The translations under genes and the position numbers were made by a program. A stretch of DNA of 57,771 nt from Polyangiaceae bacterium (lineage in GTDB: Bacteria; Myxococcota_A; Polyangia; Polyangiales; Polyangiaceae), in assembly GCA_023150915.1 (NCBI GenBank), contig JAKLKA010000032.1:1-57771 (forward strand), read 5' to 3'. A model generated the notes under the pieces. The model was not told the origin of the DNA, ran no database searches, and worked only from the letters and a program-made list of their open reading frames with translations. This document shows, one piece after another, positions 17,119 through 24,358 of this stretch. Position 1 is the stretch's first letter. Each line of letters starts with the position of its first letter.

Positions 17119-18081
17119 TCAGGCATGCGCAAACAGCGTGATCTCGTCTCGATCGTGGTAGAGCTGCCGCGTTCGGACGCCTTTCCAGCCGCCACCCTGG
17201 ACGATGCCACAGGCCTCGGCCACGGCGGCGACACGCTTCTTCATCGGCAGCTTGAGGTTGGACAGCACGAGCCGCGCCATGCCCTCGCGCCCCCAGCGCG
17301 CGAGCAGCTTCGCCACCTGGGCGGGCCGCTCGACCATGTCGCAGAGCAGCCAGTCCGCCGGCTCGTCGGGCCGGTACTCGAAGGCGTTGCCGCGAACGTG
17401 ACGCAGGCGTCGGTCCTTGGCGATGGCCGGCGCCATGGCGGCACGGTCCACGGCGATCACCCTCGCGCGCCGGGCGAGCAGCGCGAAGGTCCACCCGCCG
17501 GGGGCGGCGCCCAGATCGACGCACACCTCGCCGGGGCCCGGGCCGTGGCCCACCCAGGTCAGTGCTTCCAGAAGCTTGGCGGTGGCGCGTGACGGGGCGC
17601 CGGGCGGAAGCTTCATGCGTGCCCGCCCGCCGGGCCACGTCGACGCCACCTCGCTCACCGCCGAAGCGCCGATGAAGGCCTGGTCCTCTGCCGTGACGGC
17701 GATCTGCACCAGTGGCTCACCGGGTGCCAAACGGTCGGCGCGCCGCTCGCGAGCGGCGGCGTCTCCCAGGCCCGTGCGCAGCTCGCGCCCGATGCGATCG
17801 GCCAGACCCGTCAGGGCGTTGCCGGCGTCGCTGTCGGGGACCCACACGTGAAGCGCGAAGCTGCCGTCTCCGGCAAGCTCGCGCACCCGGGGCAGGCACT
17901 GCTCGACGCGGGCGCGGGTCTCGGCGAAGATCGGCAGCCCTTGTCGGCCGAAGGTCGGCAGCGTGCCCGGCTTTTCGCGGCCGCGGCACAGCGCCGGCGC
18001 GATCACTCGCCCGCCGGCCAGCTCTTCGGCTAGGTCCGGCTCGAACCCCGCGCGACACGTCCAGATCGAGTCGGTGGCCAT
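17119..18081 (-). CDS. rlmM: 23S rRNA 2'-O-ribose methyltransferase RlmM
   Basis: 320-residue SAM-dependent methyltransferase matching RlmM, which in E. coli methylates the ribose of C2498 of 23S rRNA. The SAM motif VDLGAAPGGWTF (188-199) and the candidate K-D-K-E tetrad (Lys169, Asp248 in LLCDMVE, Lys277 in NLKLPMKKR, Glu313 in HDRDEITLF) are visible. The N-terminal THUMP-like part (1-150) is present but shorter than in E. coli (366 residues in total). It starts 13 bp after the stop of the FadL-like gene and is the last gene of that run. Confidence 0.92.
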   Translation of the reverse strand: MATDSIWTCRAGFEPDLAEELAGGRVIAPALCRGREKPGTLPTFGRQGLPIFAETRARVEQCLPRVRELAGDGSFALHVWVPDSDAGNALTGLADRIGRELRTGLGDAAARERRADRLAPGEPLVQIAVTAEDQAFIGASAVSEVASTWPGGRARMKLPPGAPSRATAKLLEALTWVGHGPGPGEVCVDLGAAPGGWTFALLARRARVIAVDRAAMAPAIAKDRRLRHVRGNAFEYRPDEPADWLLCDMVERPAQVAKLLARWGREGMARLVLSNLKLPMKKRVAAVAEACGIVQGGGWKGVRTRQLYHDRDEITLFAHA

Positions 18082-18094
18082 CGCCCGGGCACGC

Positions 18095-19624
18095 TCAGAA
18101 GCGCAGCGTGGCCCCGGCCGAGAACACGTTCACGCTCTGGCGAAAGCGCCCGCTGTTGATGCCATACGGCGAGCGATAGGGCGGGTTGGCGTTGGCGTCA
18201 CCGCTGACCACCAGCAGCTTGCCCCGGTCCCCGTTGTCGATCTCGCTGAAGAACACGTGCATGTAGCCGACCTCGATGTCGACCATCGACAGGCGATACG
18301 TTCCGCCCACCGACAGCCCGATGCGCTGGCTGGCCAAGAACGATACGTTGGCGTACTCGTCGTTCTGGACGTTGGGCTCCCAGAAGCCGCCAGCACGAAC
18401 CGCCAGCCGCGCGGGCATGACCACATAGTCGCCCCCCAGGCGGACGCCCACGCTGTCGCGCTTCACCCTGAACTCCATGTCGTTGTTCTCGGGGACGACC
18501 GCGCCGTTGGCGGTGCCCTTCACCGGTACGGCGGGTGACGCGGGAAAGCGCAGCTGCGCGCGGTCGTAGTCGCTGTTCTTGGTGTACGACACGTCCAGCT
18601 CGACGTCGAAGACGTCGTCCGCGAGGGGGTCGCGAACGCCCGTCGCGCTCTCGCGCTGGCGCCGCGGCTGGTGGAAGCGCGCGCCGATGCGCGCCTCGAG
18701 GGGGTTGGCGACGCGAAAGTGCCCGAGGCCCTTCTCGACCTGGCTCGACTCGGTCAGATCCGGGTCATCGGCGGTGCCGTTGTTGGTCCAGTAGTTGGCC
18801 TTCAGGGTCAGATCGCCGTGGGCGTCGAAGGCGTCTTGCATCAGCACGTTCACGCCCAGGTCCAGGTTGCGGCTCGGCGAGTACAGCATCCCGAAGGTCG
18901 CCCCCGGGATGAACCAATCGGCGACGTCGAGCTCGGCGCGAACGTCCTCGGTCACCGGATCCTGGTAGACCCCATTCACCGCCGACGGCGACAGGCTCAT
19001 GTTGGCGTTGGCCAGCTTGTAGCTGGCGAACCCCCACACGAAGCCCAGCCCCACCCGGAAGCCCTTGGCAGGCTCGAAGCCCGCCGAGAGCGTGGTGTTG
19101 AGCGCCAGGCCGTCTTGCTCGATCAGCATGTAGCGCTGGGGTGAAGGCAGCTCGGGCTTTGCGCCCTGGTCGTTGCGGATCCGCACCGTCTCAGGGAAGC
19201 GCAGCGCGCCGTACACGTTCGGCGGCGCGACCGAGAGCCCGAGGCCCAGCCGCTCGGTGGCGCGAAACACGCCCGCCACCGCGGGCAGCGGTGTGGGGGT
19301 GCCTTGGTTGTCGTTGCAGACCTCGGGGTATCGAAGCCCGTTCTGACCCACACGGATCCGCTCGCCGTCGCCCTGGCGCTGGAAGCACACCTTGTTCAGG
19401 ACCAGATGAACGTTGGCCAGCACGCCCGACTTCTGACCGGCCAGCCCGGCCGGGTTCTGCAAGGTGGCGAGCGGGCTGGACGCCCGGGCCACCCAGGCCC
19501 CGGCGCGACCGAGCGGCTCGGTACCGGTATCGGGAAAGTCTTGCACGTCCGTGGCGTGCGCAGCGTGACTGGCGCCGAACACCGCCGCAGCGCTCAGCCA
19601 GGCCCGTGCGCGTCGCGTGCTCAT
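18095..19624 (-). CDS. FadL/OmpP1/TodX-type outer-membrane transport protein
   Basis: 509-residue outer-membrane protein with a signal peptide (AWLSAAAVFGASHAAHA) and the FadL-family N-terminal pattern: a Gly-rich hatch segment GTEPLGRAGAWVARASSPLA, then QNPAGLAG, followed by alternating beta strands and a C-terminal aromatic residue (SAGATLRF), as expected for assembly by the BAM machinery. FadL proteins import long-chain fatty acids and other hydrophobic compounds. The ATG overlaps the stop of the MXAN_5187-like gene (ATGA), and rlmM follows 13 bp downstream. Confidence 0.88.
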   Translation of the reverse strand: MSTRRARAWLSAAAVFGASHAAHATDVQDFPDTGTEPLGRAGAWVARASSPLATLQNPAGLAGQKSGVLANVHLVLNKVCFQRQGDGERIRVGQNGLRYPEVCNDNQGTPTPLPAVAGVFRATERLGLGLSVAPPNVYGALRFPETVRIRNDQGAKPELPSPQRYMLIEQDGLALNTTLSAGFEPAKGFRVGLGFVWGFASYKLANANMSLSPSAVNGVYQDPVTEDVRAELDVADWFIPGATFGMLYSPSRNLDLGVNVLMQDAFDAHGDLTLKANYWTNNGTADDPDLTESSQVEKGLGHFRVANPLEARIGARFHQPRRQRESATGVRDPLADDVFDVELDVSYTKNSDYDRAQLRFPASPAVPVKGTANGAVVPENNDMEFRVKRDSVGVRLGGDYVVMPARLAVRAGGFWEPNVQNDEYANVSFLASQRIGLSVGGTYRLSMVDIEVGYMHVFFSEIDNGDRGKLLVVSGDANANPPYRSPYGINSGRFRQSVNVFSAGATLRF

Positions 19625-21249
19625 GCTTTGATGGGGCTCGCCTTGAGCGCAGCCTTGCCGTCCTTGATGTAGACGCTGAACTTCACCTTGGCCGCGCCGT
19701 GGCGCTGCACCAACGCATCGCGGTTCTTCTTCAGGGTCTGCTCGAACTTCTCGTAGGTGAAGCCCTCGGTGTTCTCGCCGCACTGTTGCTTGAGCGCCAC
19801 GAACTCTTCGTACACCGCCAGCCAGTCGGCGGCCTCGCTCTGCCCCGAGCTGGGGACCGCCTCGGGGGTGGACGCCGCGCTCGGCGCCGACGGCTGAGGC
19901 CGCGGGGGCGGCGGGGCGCCGCCGTGCCGCGGCGGCGGCTTGGGCAAGCGCGGCTGCGACGGAGCCGAGGGCAGCGTGGGCTCGAGGCTCACGGGTGCCG
20001 ACGCAATCGGGGTGGACGGCTGCGCGTCGCCCGGGAACGAGAACGCGCTCATCTGGGGCTCTGCGGGCAGATCACCCAGCACCTGGGTCAAATCCGCGGC
20101 GCGGCGGGGCACGCCGCCCTTGGCGGCGACCTTGTCGACGCCGTCGTTCAGGTCCGAGGCAATCTTGCGGTAGATGCCGCGGAACTTGCTGGGCGCGAGC
20201 TGGTCGACCTCGCCCTTGGCCATCTTCGCGGCTTCGCGACGGAAGATCGCCAAAGGACGTGAGTGCTCGAAGATGGAGAAGAGCAGGCCCAGGAACATCG
20301 CACCGATCACGATGCCCGCCACCAGCGGCACCGGCACGCCCTTCTTGTCCTTGTCGTCGGCCTGCTTGAAGAAGCCCAAGGGTCCGTTCACGCGGGCCGG
20401 CAGCCGCCCCACGGCAAACCCCGCGCCCAACTCCCACGCCTCACCGGGCAAGCGCGAGTACTGCACCCCGAGCCCCAACCCGCCGATGGTGCGGATGCCG
20501 CTGCGACCCTTCTCGGTGTAGTCGGCGTCGCTCTCGATGGTGCCCAGGTCGCTCACGATCTGATCGAGCTGGGCCTTGTCGAAGCCTTCGGGGGCGCCCG
20601 CGGCCACGCGCTGCCCCTTGGTGTAGAACGCGACGGCGGCGCCCGTGCGGCTCGACAGCTCGCGCGCGAACTTGTCGTCGATGATCCGCGCGCCGACGAT
20701 GGCGCCAGCCGGGAAGCCCCCGGCCTCGACCTCGACGGGGCGCGTCACCACGCGATAGATGCGGTCGAGCACCAGGGTGTCGTCGCGGATGAAGCCGTGA
20801 AGCGCGTCGGCCACCACCGGGTACCCGCCGAGCTCGAAGTCTTCCATCCCGGCGGCCTGTTCGTACCCCACGTGGGCCACCACCCGGCCATGTTGATCGA
20901 CGGCGAACACCGCGTCGAAGCCGAACTCGGCCTGGACCTGGGCGTTCACCTTGCGCAGCGCGGCGCCCACCTTGTCGCGCGCCTCTTCCGGGACCTTCGC
21001 GTCCGAGTCGCTGGATTTTTGCAGGAATTTCCCGACGTCGGGGTCGAGTGCGAAGGCGATCAGCTGGGCTGAGCGCTGACGCGCGTCGTTGCCCAGGTAC
21101 CACGACACGACCTGCGAGTCGCTCGACAGGGCCTCGCCCATCGCGCGGGACCCGACGCGGTTGTACATGCCAGCGGCCAAGAACAGCACGAACGCCGCCA
21201 CCCCGAGCAAGAGCCCGAGCACGACGTACCAGAAGCGAGACAGCAGCAT
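19621..21249 (-). CDS. MXAN_5187-family membrane sensor-like protein
   Basis: 542-residue protein recognised as similar to the myxobacterial MXAN_5187 family. An N-terminal membrane helix (FWYVVLGLLLGVAAFVLFLA) and a second one near residue 305 (VPLVAGIVIGAMFLGLLFSI) flank a periplasmic Cache-like domain (AVDQHGRVVAHVGYE). After the second helix come a HAMP-like segment, a long Pro/Ala/Ser linker (about 395-470) and the conserved C-terminal domain (VYEEFVALKQQCGENTEGF). No kinase domain is present. It is joined by overlapping codons to the cupredoxin-like gene upstream (TAATG) and the FadL-like gene downstream (ATGA), suggesting a shared envelope role. Confidence 0.85.
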   Translation of the reverse strand: MLLSRFWYVVLGLLLGVAAFVLFLAAGMYNRVGSRAMGEALSSDSQVVSWYLGNDARQRSAQLIAFALDPDVGKFLQKSSDSDAKVPEEARDKVGAALRKVNAQVQAEFGFDAVFAVDQHGRVVAHVGYEQAAGMEDFELGGYPVVADALHGFIRDDTLVLDRIYRVVTRPVEVEAGGFPAGAIVGARIIDDKFARELSSRTGAAVAFYTKGQRVAAGAPEGFDKAQLDQIVSDLGTIESDADYTEKGRSGIRTIGGLGLGVQYSRLPGEAWELGAGFAVGRLPARVNGPLGFFKQADDKDKKGVPVPLVAGIVIGAMFLGLLFSIFEHSRPLAIFRREAAKMAKGEVDQLAPSKFRGIYRKIASDLNDGVDKVAAKGGVPRRAADLTQVLGDLPAEPQMSAFSFPGDAQPSTPIASAPVSLEPTLPSAPSQPRLPKPPPRHGGAPPPPRPQPSAPSAASTPEAVPSSGQSEAADWLAVYEEFVALKQQCGENTEGFTYEKFEQTLKKNRDALVQRHGAAKVKFSVYIKDGKAALKASPIKA

Positions 21250-22016
21250 TACTTGCCTTTGTCCTTTTCCTTGTCCTTGTCGTCCGCCTTCTTCTCCGCC
21301 TTCTTCTCCTCGGCGACCTTCAGCGCTTCCTTCAGCTCGAAGTCGCCGGCCTTGACCTCGATGGGCATGGCGGGCCCGACCTTCTTGCCGGCGAAGTACG
21401 CCTGCACGGTGTACTTGCCCTCGGCGGGGATGGTCAGAGAAAACTCACCCTTCAGATTCGGATAGGCGATGGCGGCGACGTTGGGCTCCGCGATCACCCA
21501 CATGCGCAGGCTGGGTGCCGCCTCGTCGCGGATCTCGAACGAGCCGGCAGCGGAGGCCGTCCAGTCGCGACGAGCACCCTTGATGGTGTCGCCGGGCTGG
21601 AACGTCGCCACGTTGACGCCGAACAGGCGGTGCTTGAACGGGTCGGTGTTGTGGAACTGCAGCTGCTGACCTGGCGGAACCACGATCGTGACCGGCGTGG
21701 TGCGCCCGCCGCCGACCCGGATCAGAATCGCGGTCTTCTGCGGGGACTGCTTCTCCTCGGCCAGCGCCACGATGCACAGCTCTTTGGGAATGTGCGGATA
21801 GAGGTGCCGGTACTCGGGCTTCACCGTGGGGACGATCTCGCGGAACGAGTACCCGCGCTTCTTGGGATCGCGGGCCTCTTCCCAGACCGGGTTGAGCAAC
21901 GCGCGGAAGCCCGCGACCTTGCCTTTTACCTTGGCGGCCTCTGCGACCCCGGCCGAACCGAGCACCGCAAGGCCGACCCCCAGGAGCAGGGCGACACGCC
22001 CGACCGTGGAAATCAT
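21249..22016 (-). CDS. Exported cupredoxin-like domain protein
   Basis: 255-residue exported protein with a clear signal peptide (ALLLGVGLAVLGSAGVAEA). The mature protein resembles plastocyanin-like folds found next to MXAN_5187 genes: VTIVVPPGQQLQFHNTDPF, a segment ending KHRLFGV, then SFEIRDEAAPSLRMWVIAEPN. A complete type I copper site (His...Cys...His...Met) is not seen, so copper binding is doubtful. The C-terminus is a highly charged Lys/Glu/Asp tail. It is the first gene of the four-gene minus-strand operon; the candidate structured RNA lies 52 bp upstream of its start on the same strand. Confidence 0.82.
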   Translation of the reverse strand: MISTVGRVALLLGVGLAVLGSAGVAEAAKVKGKVAGFRALLNPVWEEARDPKKRGYSFREIVPTVKPEYRHLYPHIPKELCIVALAEEKQSPQKTAILIRVGGGRTTPVTIVVPPGQQLQFHNTDPFKHRLFGVNVATFQPGDTIKGARRDWTASAAGSFEIRDEAAPSLRMWVIAEPNVAAIAYPNLKGEFSLTIPAEGKYTVQAYFAGKKVGPAMPIEVKAGDFELKEALKVAEEKKAEKKADDKDKEKDKGK

Positions 22017-22067
22017 CGGGGCCGACGGTAGTTCAGGCCACGACCGGACGGAAGGCCCCGGATAGGC

Positions 22068-22306
22068 GAACGGGCCGACTTTTCAGCCAGCCCGTTCATG
22101 GGTTCCTTACCGCCTGAGCCGTGAGTTTGGTTGCGTAGCCCGAACCCCTAGCACCGCTAGGTGGGACATTCGTCGGGGCTTCCGGCTTCCCGGTGAGAAA
22201 GTCCGGGCCTGCACTCCACCCGCGAAATCACGTCCCGGGTTCGTATGCTTGTCAGGAGTTCGTTACTGCGCTCCTCTCGTACTCCGCAGAGGGAACCACT
22301 CTCAGG
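22068..22306 (-). ncRNA. Candidate structured RNA (free-standing ncRNA or mRNA leader) in a divergent intergenic region
   Basis: Read on the minus strand, this segment folds by eye into many compatible helices: 22289-22285/22270-22266 enclosing a sarcin-ricin-type loop; 22259-22255/22217-22213 stacked on 22240-22236/22222-22218; 22207-22203/22193-22189; 22180-22173/22143-22137 enclosing 22161-22156/22152-22147; and a continuous 13-pair hairpin 22097-22085/22080-22068 capped by a GAAA tetraloop. Two long-range pairings cross each other: CCTGAG 22306-22301 with 22117-22112, and GGTTCC 22297-22292 with 22106-22101. GAAA and AGTACGAGAGGA are proper RNA motifs only on this strand. No known RNA family was recognised. 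It could be a leader of the cupredoxin operon. Confidence 0.45.
22266..22289 (-). other. Sarcin-ricin-type (bulged-G) hairpin
   Basis: On the minus strand CTGCG and CGCAG form a 5-bp stem around GAGTACGAGAGGAG. The inner AGTA-C-GAGA-G-GA is the sequence of the 23S rRNA sarcin-ricin loop core (a bulged-G motif below a GAGA tetraloop). The closing stem differs from the usual rRNA stem yet pairs perfectly. Confidence 0.6.
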
Positions 22307-22346
22307 TTATTTATCGGCACCCCCGTCGTCAACCGCAGCGCGCGGC

Positions 22347-22361
22347 TTTTCTCCGAGAAAA
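22347..22361. promoter_or_regulatory. Perfect 15-bp palindrome, possible operator
   Basis: TTTTCTC-C-GAGAAAA, a 7-bp inverted repeat about a single central base, lies in a GC-rich divergent intergenic region between the structured-RNA candidate and the PglZ-like gene. Its AT-rich arms stand out from the local composition. It could be a dimeric regulator site controlling either direction. The rest of the 22307-22474 stretch holds a lone TTGACA at 22399-22404 without a matching -10 box. Confidence 0.35.
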
Positions 22362-22474
22362 TCCCGATCATTTCGCGCTGCGCCACCCCCCTTGCCGCTT
22401 GACATCGGAGGCGCGCGGACGGGGGCGCGCCGGAAACTGGGCCGAACGAGCGCACCTGGGTCATCCCTGCCGGC

Positions 22475-24292
22475 ATGACGTGGGCGACTTCGACCAATGA
22501 CCAGCCATCGGGGACCTCGGGCGAGGTGCGCTTCGTGGACGGCTCCGAGCGCGCGGACCTGGAGGCGATGGCGACGCGCGCGGGGCTCTTGCTCGTGCCG
22601 ATCGAGCCGCCGCGGCCCGCGCTGCGCGGGCGCCTGGCCCTGCTGATCGAGTCGGCGGTCGAAGAGCAGCTGGAGCGGAAGGGCGCGCCCCCCCCCGGCG
22701 TGGGCGCCTCGAGCGACCTCGACGCCTCGCTCAGCGACCAGCTCTACCGGGCACGCCTGGTAGGCAACTCGGGGCTCGCGATCTCGCTCTACAGCCTGGA
22801 GGGCATCGCCAACCTCGCCGGGTCCGTCGACGCCGAGGACAGCGCGGTTCTGCGCTGGTGGCTCGCGGCAGCCCGCGAGCGACCGGTGCACCTGTATCTG
22901 GCGGCCAGCGATCGCGGCGTGGGCGTCTACGGCGAGCCCGTGGCGCTCGCCTCTCTCCTGGCGAGCGGCGCAACCGTCGCTGAGCCGATGAGCTCACCTA
23001 GCGCTGCCCCGGAGGTCCGACAGAGCGCCGAGACCATGGATCTGTCCGAGGTCCCCCCGGCCGTGGCCGAGGTCGCGGCGCGCATCGTGGTTCACGACGA
23101 GACCGACCCCACGCCTTCGCCGGGCCCAGTGACGTGCGAACCGGTGAACGATGCCGAGGCGCTGATGCAAGCCATGGCGGCCATCTTCGCCGACGAAACC
23201 ACACCGTCCGAGCCGCTTCCCCGCGTCGAGGCGTCAGACGCCGAGCGGGTCGAGGCAGCACTCTCGTTCGAGCCCGACGCCGAGGCCGCGCCGTCGCCGT
23301 CGATGGCGCCGCCGGCGGTCGAGCCGTTCTGCTCGCCGCCCACCCCCCAGGTGGTCGAGGCCGCCGTGGAGCCCGAGCCCGCGCAGACGCTTCCGCCGAG
23401 CGAGGCCGTGACAATCGACCCGCCGGCCAAGAAGACCCACCCGCCGCTGGCGCCCAACGCCGCCAGCGAGTGGCGCCGCTGGGTCGGCGAGCTCGAGAGC
23501 ACCCGCGGGCCCAAGCCGCTGGCCGTGATCGAGCGCACCTTCGTCTCGGCTTACGTGCCGCTGACCGACGCGCTCGCGCGCGGCGTGGCCGGCGAAGAGG
23601 CCGAGCCCGTGGCCCAGGCCTGGGCCAAGAGCTTCGCCAAGAGCTACAGCGAGGCCTTCGACGCCCTGCGGGTGCGCGGCAAGCGCCCCACCATGGTGCT
23701 CGACGTGCCGGATCTGGCGCTTCGCATCGGCCGCCTGCACGGGGCGCGCTCCGCGCAGCTGGTGCTGGTCGACGGCATGCGGTTCGATCTCGGCGTACGG
23801 GTGAACGAGCGCCTGAAGTCGCTCTTGGGGCAGCATGCCGCCCTGACCGAGCGCTTGTTGCTCTGGTCGGCACTGCCCTCGACCACCGCGATGCAGCTCG
23901 AGTTGATCGGACGGGGCGCCCAGGGCCTGAAAGAAGTGACCGAGCAGACCGACAGCGAAATTCCCGTCGCGCGCGGACGCTCGGCGGCCACCCTGCGTCG
24001 CATCCGCGCGGGTCAGCGCGAGGTGCTCAAGCTGGATCTGGTCGAGAGCGCCATGAGCGTTCCCGGTGGCCCGCTCGCCGAGCGGCTCGACGACCTGGCA
24101 GACGAGGCCGCGGAAGCCCTGGCAGCGCACCTGTTGCGTCTGCCGCCGCGCACGCTGGCAGTGGTGTTCGGCGACCACGGCTTCACCCTCGATCAGGTCG
24201 GCGGCGGCACCAGCGCCGGGCACTCGGGGGGCGCGTCCCCGGAAGAGGTGCTCGTCCCCGCCTTCGCCTGGCTGGTCGGCGCCGTGCACTGA
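22475..24292 (+). CDS. PglZ-like / alkaline-phosphatase-superfamily domain protein
   Basis: 605-residue cytoplasmic protein with three parts: an N-terminal folded region (about 1-170), a long acidic Pro/Ala-rich and probably disordered segment (about 170-330), and a C-terminal domain resembling PglZ. In that domain VLVDGMRFDLG (Asp433) and VVFGDHGF (Asp567-His568) are spaced as the metal-binding motifs of alkaline-phosphatase-fold proteins. PglZ proteins are core components of BREX phage defence, but no brxC, pglX or other BREX gene lies nearby, so this is an orphan with unknown substrate. It is divergent from the cupredoxin operon across the candidate RNA region. Confidence 0.75.
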   Translation: MTWATSTNDQPSGTSGEVRFVDGSERADLEAMATRAGLLLVPIEPPRPALRGRLALLIESAVEEQLERKGAPPPGVGASSDLDASLSDQLYRARLVGNSGLAISLYSLEGIANLAGSVDAEDSAVLRWWLAAARERPVHLYLAASDRGVGVYGEPVALASLLASGATVAEPMSSPSAAPEVRQSAETMDLSEVPPAVAEVAARIVVHDETDPTPSPGPVTCEPVNDAEALMQAMAAIFADETTPSEPLPRVEASDAERVEAALSFEPDAEAAPSPSMAPPAVEPFCSPPTPQVVEAAVEPEPAQTLPPSEAVTIDPPAKKTHPPLAPNAASEWRRWVGELESTRGPKPLAVIERTFVSAYVPLTDALARGVAGEEAEPVAQAWAKSFAKSYSEAFDALRVRGKRPTMVLDVPDLALRIGRLHGARSAQLVLVDGMRFDLGVRVNERLKSLLGQHAALTERLLLWSALPSTTAMQLELIGRGAQGLKEVTEQTDSEIPVARGRSAATLRRIRAGQREVLKLDLVESAMSVPGGPLAERLDDLADEAAEALAAHLLRLPPRTLAVVFGDHGFTLDQVGGGTSAGHSGGASPEEVLVPAFAWLVGAVH

Positions 24293-24358
24293 ACGCGGTT
24301 TTCCCGCCGCTCGGCGCCGGCGCATGACGGCGCGCCCGCGGCGTTGTAGCTGAGAACC

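Noticed and set aside
22068-22097. The GAAA hairpin looks like group II intron domain V.
   Set aside because: It is 30 nt with 13 uninterrupted pairs; domain V needs a two-base bulge, about 34 nt and an AGC/CGC triad at the base. No intron ORF is nearby.
22195-22208. GAGAAAGTCCGGGC on the plus strand resembles the P4 segment (GAGGAAAGTCCGGGC) of RNase P RNA.
   Set aside because: Only about 110 nt separate it from anything like the conserved 3' partner, far too short for a bacterial RNase P RNA, and the other conserved boxes are absent. It also resembles part of a cobalamin riboswitch but lacks the B12 box.
22399-22404. Perfect TTGACA as a -35 box for the PglZ-like gene.
   Set aside because: At 16-18 bp spacing the downstream bases are G/C runs with no -10 element.
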